64,000 bases of DNA, taken from Mycobacterium gallinarum (GTDB lineage: Bacteria; Actinomycetota; Actinomycetes; Mycobacteriales; Mycobacteriaceae). The stretch covers positions 1,674,001-1,738,000 of the forward strand of contig NZ_AP022601.1 in the NCBI RefSeq assembly GCF_010726765.1, given 5' to 3'. Below are positions 59,382-64,000 of this stretch, one piece after another. A program made the translations under genes and the position numbers. The notes under the pieces are model-generated. The model saw nothing but the letters and a program-made list of their open reading frames with translations, did not search any database and was not told the DNA's origin. Each line of letters begins with the position of its first letter. The first letter of the stretch is position 1.

Positions 59382-60215
59382 TCAGCCGGCGGACGCGAAG
59401 TCGACGCGCACGCAGTCCGCGACGGCTTCGAAGCCGATTCGCTGATAAATGGAGTTGGAAACCGGGTTGGCGAGATCGGCGAACAGCACCACGTCGGCGG
59501 TTCCGCTGCGATGTGCGAGTTGGGCGGCGGCGGCGGTGACGGCCGATCCGTAGCCGTGGCCGCGGCAGTCGGGCGGCGTGAACACGGGGCCGATCCGCGA
59601 CGCGTCCGCCGCCGGTGCGCGCAGCATCGCCATGCTCACCAGGACGTCATCGACGGTCCACAGCGTGAAGCGGTCTCCCTTGCGCTCCGCCGCGTCGACG
59701 AACTCGGCTCCGTCGTTCGACACCCCGCTGAAGGCCTCACCGAAGAACTGCCCCACCCAGTCGACGATCAGATCGCGGTCCTCGTCGGTGGCAAGCCGGC
59801 CCGAGCCGCGGACTCCGACAGGAGTGCGCAACGTTCCCAGCCGATAGAGCCGCTCCTCGGTGTTCACGGTCGCGGTTTGTCCGGTCATGGCTTGCCACGC
59901 TTCGGCGAAGGTGAGCGCAGTTGTGCGCATACCGCGAACGCCGGGCAGTCCGGGCCGCCGATCGACGAGCTCCGCGGTAGCGGCGTCGACAGCACTAGGC
60001 GGAATTCCGCTGCACACCAACGGATAGGGCGGCGTCTGCAGAGCCGCACCCAACGGTTCACCGTCCCGCCATAAAGTCAGCAGCAGCGAGTCGTCCGGAA
60101 AGGTTCCGCCAAGCAGCAGCGTCAGCTCGATGGTGTGGGCGACGGGGTCGCGTCGATACAACGGCTCCGCGAAGGCGCGGAACTCGTCGACGGAATCATG
60201 AAGCCGCACATCCAT
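59382..60215 (-). CDS. GNAT-family N-acetyltransferase
   Basis: 277 residues. The C-terminal half is a GNAT fold with the acetyl-CoA loop ([21 protein letters not shown], given as [13 protein letters not shown] and following) and [16 protein letters not shown]. The N-terminal half ([19 protein letters not shown]) looks like a second, degenerate GNAT domain, as in two-domain actinobacterial members. The substrate is unknown. It lies between ilvG and secA2 and is absent from the M. tuberculosis order as I recall it. Confidence 0.85.
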   Translation of the reverse strand: MDVRLHDSVDEFRAFAEPLYRRDPVAHTIELTLLLGGTFPDDSLLLTLWRDGEPLGAALQTPPYPLVCSGIPPSAVDAATAELVDRRPGLPGVRGMRTTALTFAEAWQAMTGQTATVNTEERLYRLGTLRTPVGVRGSGRLATDEDRDLIVDWVGQFFGEAFSGVSNDGAEFVDAAERKGDRFTLWTVDDVLVSMAMLRAPAADASRIGPVFTPPDCRGHGYGSAVTAAAAQLAHRSGTADVVLFADLANPVSNSIYQRIGFEAVADCVRVDFASAG

Positions 60216-60357
60216 CTATCCAGCATGTGTGCCGGCCGCCCGGCGCGTCGAGTGAATTTCCGCGCGCTCGTGCACGGCGACCGACCGCATTTGTACGGAT
60301 TGACCCGGCGTGTCGTGTGCAGACACGGCCGCTCGCGAGGAGGAGGGACGCCCGGGA

Positions 60358-62016
60358 TCAGCCCAGATTGGAGCGGCGCGGGTATGCCACCGTCGGATCG
60401 GTCAGTGTGTTGACGACCGCGGGCAGTCCGGCGGCGAAGGCCCGCTCCAGCGCCGGCCGCAGGTCGGCCGGCGTCGCCACCAGTTCACCGTGGCCACCCA
60501 GTGCGGTGACGACCTGGTCGTAGCGGGTGCCGGGCCGCAACTCGGCCACCACCGAGTAGCCGTACAGCATCTCCATGGGGTGTTTTTCCAGCGCCCAGAT
60601 TCCGTTGTTGCCGATTATCGACACCACGTGAACTCCGTGCCGCACCAGCGTGTCCCACTCCATCCCGGAGAACCCGAATGCACCGTCGCCTTGCAGCAGC
60701 ACGACCTGCCGGTCGGGCCGGGCCAGCTTCGCGGCCAGCGCATAACCGGGTCCCGACCCCAGGCAGCCGAACGGGCCGCTGTCCAGCCACGCGCCGGGCA
60801 CATAGCTGTCGATGACCCGGCCCGCGTAGGAGCCGAAATCGCCGGCGTCGATGACGACGATCGCGTCGCGGTCCAGCAGCTCGCTTAGTTCGGCGTACAC
60901 CCGCATCGGGTGCAGCGGCGTGCGGTCATCGGCCAACTCGGCGGCCTCTGCGGCCCGCGCGGTGGTTTCCGTGGTGCGCAGATCGGCGATCCAGGCCTCG
61001 TGGTCGGATCGCGTCGCGCTCGCCAGCGCGGCCAGGGTGGTTGTCAGATCCCCGTACATTTCGGCGGCGACCTCGCGAGGATGCGGTCGGTCGGGTTGAA
61101 CGCGGTCGACCACGAGCAGGGTGGTGTCGGGTCCGAACACGCCGCCGAAGCCCAGCCGGAAGTCCATCGGCACGCCGATGACGACGGCAACGTCGGCCTC
61201 CCGCAACGCTTTCGACCGCGCTCGCGAAAATGCGAGGTCGTGATCGGCGGGCACAGTGCCGCGCGCCATGCCGTTCATCAGCACTGGGATACGCAGCGTT
61301 TCGGCCACGCGCAGCAGTGCGGTCTCGCCATGGCCCCACCACACGTTGGTGCCCGCCATGATGACGGGCCGCTGGGCCTCGCTGAGCAGCCGGACGGCCA
61401 CGTCGACGGCATTGGCGTCAGGCGGCACCGACGCCGACGTACCGGGCAGCGCGCCCGGTGCGCCATCGTCATGAGCGATGCCGAATACGTGATCCATCGG
61501 GAAGTCGACGAACGACACCCCGGTCGACTGGCCGCCGACTCCCGCCGCGGCGCGCAGCGCGTCGTCGATCAGCGAGCCGACGGCGTCCGGCGACTGCGCG
61601 GTCGCCGCGAATCGGGTCAGCGGCGCAACGAACGGTACGTGGTCGATTTCCTGCAGCGAGCCCTGTCCCCAGCGCGCCGCGGGTGCGCGGCCACCGAGCA
61701 CCACCAGTGGCGATTGGTTCTGTTGAGCGGCGGCCATTGCGCTCATCCCGTTGGTGACGCCGGGTCCGGCGGTGAGTGCCGCCACGCCGGGTACGCGGGT
61801 CACCTTCGACCAGCCCTCGGCGGCGAACGCCGCGGTCTGTTCGTGTCGAGTGTCGATCAGGCGAATGTTCTCGGCGTGGCAGCCGTCGTAGATGGAGAAC
61901 AGATGTCCGCCGGACAGCGTGAAGACGGTGTCGATTCCGCTGGCTCGCAGTCGCCGGGCGATGAGGTGTCCGGCGTTGACGGAAGAGGCATCGGAAGCGG
62001 GAGCGTCATTGCTCAT
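60358..62016 (-). CDS. ilvG: thiamine diphosphate enzyme, acetolactate synthase-like IlvG (Rv1820-like)
   Basis: 552 residues. ThDP enzyme: catalytic Glu in [14 protein letters not shown] and the metal motif [19 protein letters not shown] ending in GNNGIWAL. It is annotated as the acetolactate synthase large subunit, but related enzymes (oxalyl-CoA decarboxylase, benzaldehyde lyase types) share the pattern, so the substrate is not certain. No small regulatory subunit is adjacent. ATG 62016 lies six bases after a TATGCT -10 box, indicating a leaderless mRNA. Confidence 0.88.
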   Translation of the reverse strand: MSNDAPASDASSVNAGHLIARRLRASGIDTVFTLSGGHLFSIYDGCHAENIRLIDTRHEQTAAFAAEGWSKVTRVPGVAALTAGPGVTNGMSAMAAAQQNQSPLVVLGGRAPAARWGQGSLQEIDHVPFVAPLTRFAATAQSPDAVGSLIDDALRAAAGVGGQSTGVSFVDFPMDHVFGIAHDDGAPGALPGTSASVPPDANAVDVAVRLLSEAQRPVIMAGTNVWWGHGETALLRVAETLRIPVLMNGMARGTVPADHDLAFSRARSKALREADVAVVIGVPMDFRLGFGGVFGPDTTLLVVDRVQPDRPHPREVAAEMYGDLTTTLAALASATRSDHEAWIADLRTTETTARAAEAAELADDRTPLHPMRVYAELSELLDRDAIVVIDAGDFGSYAGRVIDSYVPGAWLDSGPFGCLGSGPGYALAAKLARPDRQVVLLQGDGAFGFSGMEWDTLVRHGVHVVSIIGNNGIWALEKHPMEMLYGYSVVAELRPGTRYDQVVTALGGHGELVATPADLRPALERAFAAGLPAVVNTLTDPTVAYPRRSNLG

Positions 62017-62022
62017 GGAGGC

Positions 62023-62030
62023 AGCATAAT
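62023..62030. promoter_or_regulatory. overlapping bidirectional -10 elements, divergent leaderless promoter
   Basis: AGCATAAT holds two -10 boxes on opposite strands sharing four bases: TATGCT toward ilvG (minus) and CATAAT toward the monooxygenase (plus). Each is exactly six bases from its start codon (62016 and 62037). The whole intergenic gap is 20 bases, so both mRNAs should be leaderless. Confidence 0.55.
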
Positions 62031-62036
62031 CAGCGC

Positions 62037-63629
62037 GTGCCAAACTCTTCGCAAACGCAAGTACTCATCGCCGGCGCCGGTCCTGTCGGACTCACCGCGG
62101 CCATCGAGCTGGCGCGCCGCGGTGTCGACTGCCGCATCGTCGATCCGCTTCCGGAACCGGTGCAGTATGCGAAAGCCGTTGGTGTGCAGCCACGTACGCT
62201 CGAAGTCTTCGAATCGATGGGCTTGTTGGGACGCATTCTGGACGCGGCCGTCGAGATGCACGGGCAGATCGTATATGTCAACGGCGAGAAGGTCGGCCAG
62301 GTCGAGTTCGCGATTCCGTCCGATGTGCCCTTCGGGTTCATCGCGATACCGCAGTACGCCACCGAACGAATTTTGCGCGAGGAACTGGCCCTGCGTGGCG
62401 TCGAGGTCGAGCGCGGGGTGCGGGTCGGCGGGTTCGAGCAGGACGGCGACGGCGTCCGCGTCACGCTGACCGGTCACGGGGGCGATCAGACCGTGCAGGC
62501 CGGTTTTCTCATCGGCGCCGACGGTGCGCACAGCGTCGTGCGCAAGACCCTTGGGTTGACGTTCGAGGGCGCGGCGTTCGAGGAGCAGTACATGCTCGGC
62601 GACGTCGAGGTGGATTGGTCGGCGCCCCGCGGTTACGCGATCCGCGCCATGCATCAGACCGACGGCGTGACCGACGAGCTGCTGGTGTGCATTCCCCTGC
62701 CGGGCCGCGGCCGGTACCGCATGTCGATGCTCGTGCCCCCCGAGCTGTCCGCCGCACCGTCGCAGGGCATCGCGCACGGGTTCGAGGGTGAGCGCAAACC
62801 CGAGCTGAGCCATGTGCAGGCGGTGCTCGACCGGCTCTCGCCGGAACCGACGACGGCACGAAACATGCGCTGGTCCTCCGTCTTTCGGATCAGTCACCGG
62901 ATCGTCGACGCGTACGGGCGGGGCCGGGTGTTCGTCGCGGGCGACGCCGCGCACATCCATCCGCCGACGGGCGCCCAGGGGATGAACACCGGCATCCAGG
63001 ACGCGCACAACCTCGCGTGGAAGCTCGCGCTCGCGGTGTCCGGCCGCGCGGCGCCCGGTCTGCTCGACAGCTACGACGCCGAGCGCCGCCCCGTCGGCGA
63101 AGAGGTTGTGGGCCGGACGGTACGCAGTGCGCGTGAGGGCATCGGCGCCGATTCCACCGACGTCGACTACGTGATCCGTCGCGAGGCCCAGCTGCTGATC
63201 AACTACGCCGACTCCCCCATCGTGGGAACCGACGCCGGTGCCCGGGCGCCCGACGCGACGGGTCTGACCCGTGCCGCGGTCACCGGGCCGCTGCGGCTGT
63301 TCTCACTGTTCGGGCTTGGGCACACGCTGCTGCTGTACGCGGACGGCGGCGCCGGACCCTCCGATGTCGAGCAGTTCGAGCGGGCCGCCGACGCAGCGAC
63401 AGCGATCGCCGGCGGTCATCTCAACGTGTATCTGGTCGCCGCGCCCGGCGCCGACGTCGCAGGCACGGTACTGCCGTTGGTGCGCGATGCGGAGTCGAAT
63501 TTCGCGACGGCGTACTCGGCGACCGGTCATTCCAGCTTCCTTGTCAGGCCAGACGGATACCTCGGATTCGCCGGTGCGCACGAGGATGTCGACGCTCTGA
63601 CGGTGCACCTGCGGAAGACGTTCAACTGA
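62037..63629 (+). CDS. FAD-dependent aromatic hydroxylase/monooxygenase (PheA/TfdB-like)
   Basis: 530 residues. The FAD motif ([19 protein letters not shown]), the DG motif ([12 protein letters not shown], about 160) and the second FAD motif ([20 protein letters not shown]) define a class A flavoprotein hydroxylase. The C-terminal thioredoxin-like domain (about 390-530) is present. It likely hydroxylates a phenolic or polyketide substrate with NAD(P)H and oxygen. GTG 62037 has no ribosome site and probably starts a leaderless mRNA. Not present in the M. tuberculosis order as recalled. Confidence 0.9.
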   Translation: MPNSSQTQVLIAGAGPVGLTAAIELARRGVDCRIVDPLPEPVQYAKAVGVQPRTLEVFESMGLLGRILDAAVEMHGQIVYVNGEKVGQVEFAIPSDVPFGFIAIPQYATERILREELALRGVEVERGVRVGGFEQDGDGVRVTLTGHGGDQTVQAGFLIGADGAHSVVRKTLGLTFEGAAFEEQYMLGDVEVDWSAPRGYAIRAMHQTDGVTDELLVCIPLPGRGRYRMSMLVPPELSAAPSQGIAHGFEGERKPELSHVQAVLDRLSPEPTTARNMRWSSVFRISHRIVDAYGRGRVFVAGDAAHIHPPTGAQGMNTGIQDAHNLAWKLALAVSGRAAPGLLDSYDAERRPVGEEVVGRTVRSAREGIGADSTDVDYVIRREAQLLINYADSPIVGTDAGARAPDATGLTRAAVTGPLRLFSLFGLGHTLLLYADGGAGPSDVEQFERAADAATAIAGGHLNVYLVAAPGADVAGTVLPLVRDAESNFATAYSATGHSSFLVRPDGYLGFAGAHEDVDALTVHLRKTFN

Positions 63630-63711
63630 CCGCGGCCCGCGAGGACCGTCGCGCGGTCCGCACTGCGGTAGCTTCGCCGCACGCCGGTTGGTGTGCTGGG
63701 GGTGGCGCCGC

Positions 63712-64000
63712 TTGAACTCACAGTTCGAGTCGTCCATCGACTGGAGCCGCGAACTCGGCAATTCTGCGATCTGGATTGTGCAGACTTTCGTCATCACGGC
63801 GGTGTGCCTCGTCGTGGTCTTGGTTCTCCTCGGCCGTATGACCGAGTGGGGGCGCCAGTTCTGGCGCATCACGTCGGGCTATTTCACCGGCAGGCAGAGC
63901 GCGTCGGTGTGGGCGGTCGTCGGCGTCCTGCTGCTCTCGACGATCGTTTCGGTGCGCATCAACGTGCTCCTCACCTACTACGTCAACGACTTGTTCACCG
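63712..64000 (+). CDS. bacA: BacA-type ABC transporter, N-terminal part (Rv1819c-like)
   Basis: The frame runs off the right edge with 96 codons visible. SSIDWSRELGNSAIW, then TEWGRQFWRITSGYF and LLLSTIVSVRINVLL match the N-terminus and first two membrane helices of mycobacterial BacA (Rv1819c), an importer of cobalamin and hydrophilic peptides. TTG 63712 with GGGGGTGG ahead aligns with the homologue's start. GTG 63691 is an alternative. Position after ilvG agrees with the M. tuberculosis order. Confidence 0.85.
   Translation, partial: MNSQFESSIDWSRELGNSAIWIVQTFVITAVCLVVVLVLLGRMTEWGRQFWRITSGYFTGRQSASVWAVVGVLLLSTIVSVRINVLLTYYVNDLFT

Noticed and set aside
63643..63659. GGACCG/CGGTCC hairpin between the monooxygenase gene and bacA
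   Set aside because: A six-bp stem in GC-rich DNA without a T-tail is not enough to call a terminator.

Overview
The window is GC-rich chromosomal DNA from a mycobacterium, most likely a rapid grower of the Mycolicibacterium type. The evidence is an antigen 85 mycolyltransferase, the Apa/FAP Ala-Pro-rich antigen, GarA, SecA2, two F420-type LLM oxidoreductases and a gene order that, from memory, follows the Mycobacterium tuberculosis H37Rv stretch Rv1819c to Rv1867 almost gene for gene, in inverted orientation. I saw no rRNA, tRNA, insertion sequence, prophage or CRISPR. The gene order and family assignments below rest on recognition of sequence, not on database searches.

Layout. 1-4.3 kb: end of a class III cyclase-like sensor, a MscS channel with a cyclic-nucleotide-type domain (Rv2435c/Rv2434c-like), a C-terminally cut FMN hydroxy-acid dehydrogenase and an FbpC-like antigen 85 gene fused directly to its 3' end. 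4.3-9.7 kb: lon, a TfoX-like gene, a DUF72 gene, a ferredoxin-reductase-like flavoprotein and a lipoprotein. 9.7-16.9 kb (minus): a coupled set of thiolase-like, double CoA-transferase and LLM genes (Rv1867/Rv1866-like), then phosphoketolase. 17-22 kb: CPBP protease-like protein, CGNR-type regulator, adhA, GlsB-like membrane protein, small proline-rich exported protein and apa. 22-27.5 kb: modCB without modA, a divergent SDR, an LLM oxidoreductase and ndh. 27.5-32.4 kb (minus): ureA-B-C-F-G-D and a PaaI-type thioesterase. 32.4-34.9 kb: an iron-controlled island (a likely MrsI small RNA and an FhuF-like gene, each with an IdeR-type box) beside blaI and a BlaR-like peptidase. 35-47.7 kb: gnd, guaB1, two CNNM/CorC-like proteins, an uncharacterised protein, malate synthase G, a VWA membrane protein and two alpha/beta hydrolases. 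47.7-57 kb (minus): gcvP behind a tandem glycine riboswitch, two MerR regulators, a BFN-domain protein, garA, gcvH, the DUF881/small-basic-protein set and pgsA2. 57-64 kb: secA2, a GNAT protein, ilvG, a divergent FAD monooxygenase and the start of bacA.

Together the genes cover central carbon and nitrogen metabolism (gnd, phosphoketolase, malate synthase, glycine cleavage, GarA, urease), respiration (ndh), envelope work (antigen 85, Apa, PgsA2, SecA2) and iron sparing.

The most unusual feature is a set of three short tandem-repeat arrays (32-, 30- and 25-bp periods). Each sits between co-directional genes: ureB/ureC, garA/merR, and ahead of gcvH. Each is built so that stop and start codons overlap and lead into the downstream gene, like translational relay stations. 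Two of the three share the same core and the same encoded peptide, MSACAK. Other points worth a second look are the likely MrsI homologue, paired loss of key residues in the cyclase and its neighbouring channel, the dehydrogenase/antigen 85 junction, and an overlapping leaderless bidirectional promoter between ilvG and a monooxygenase.
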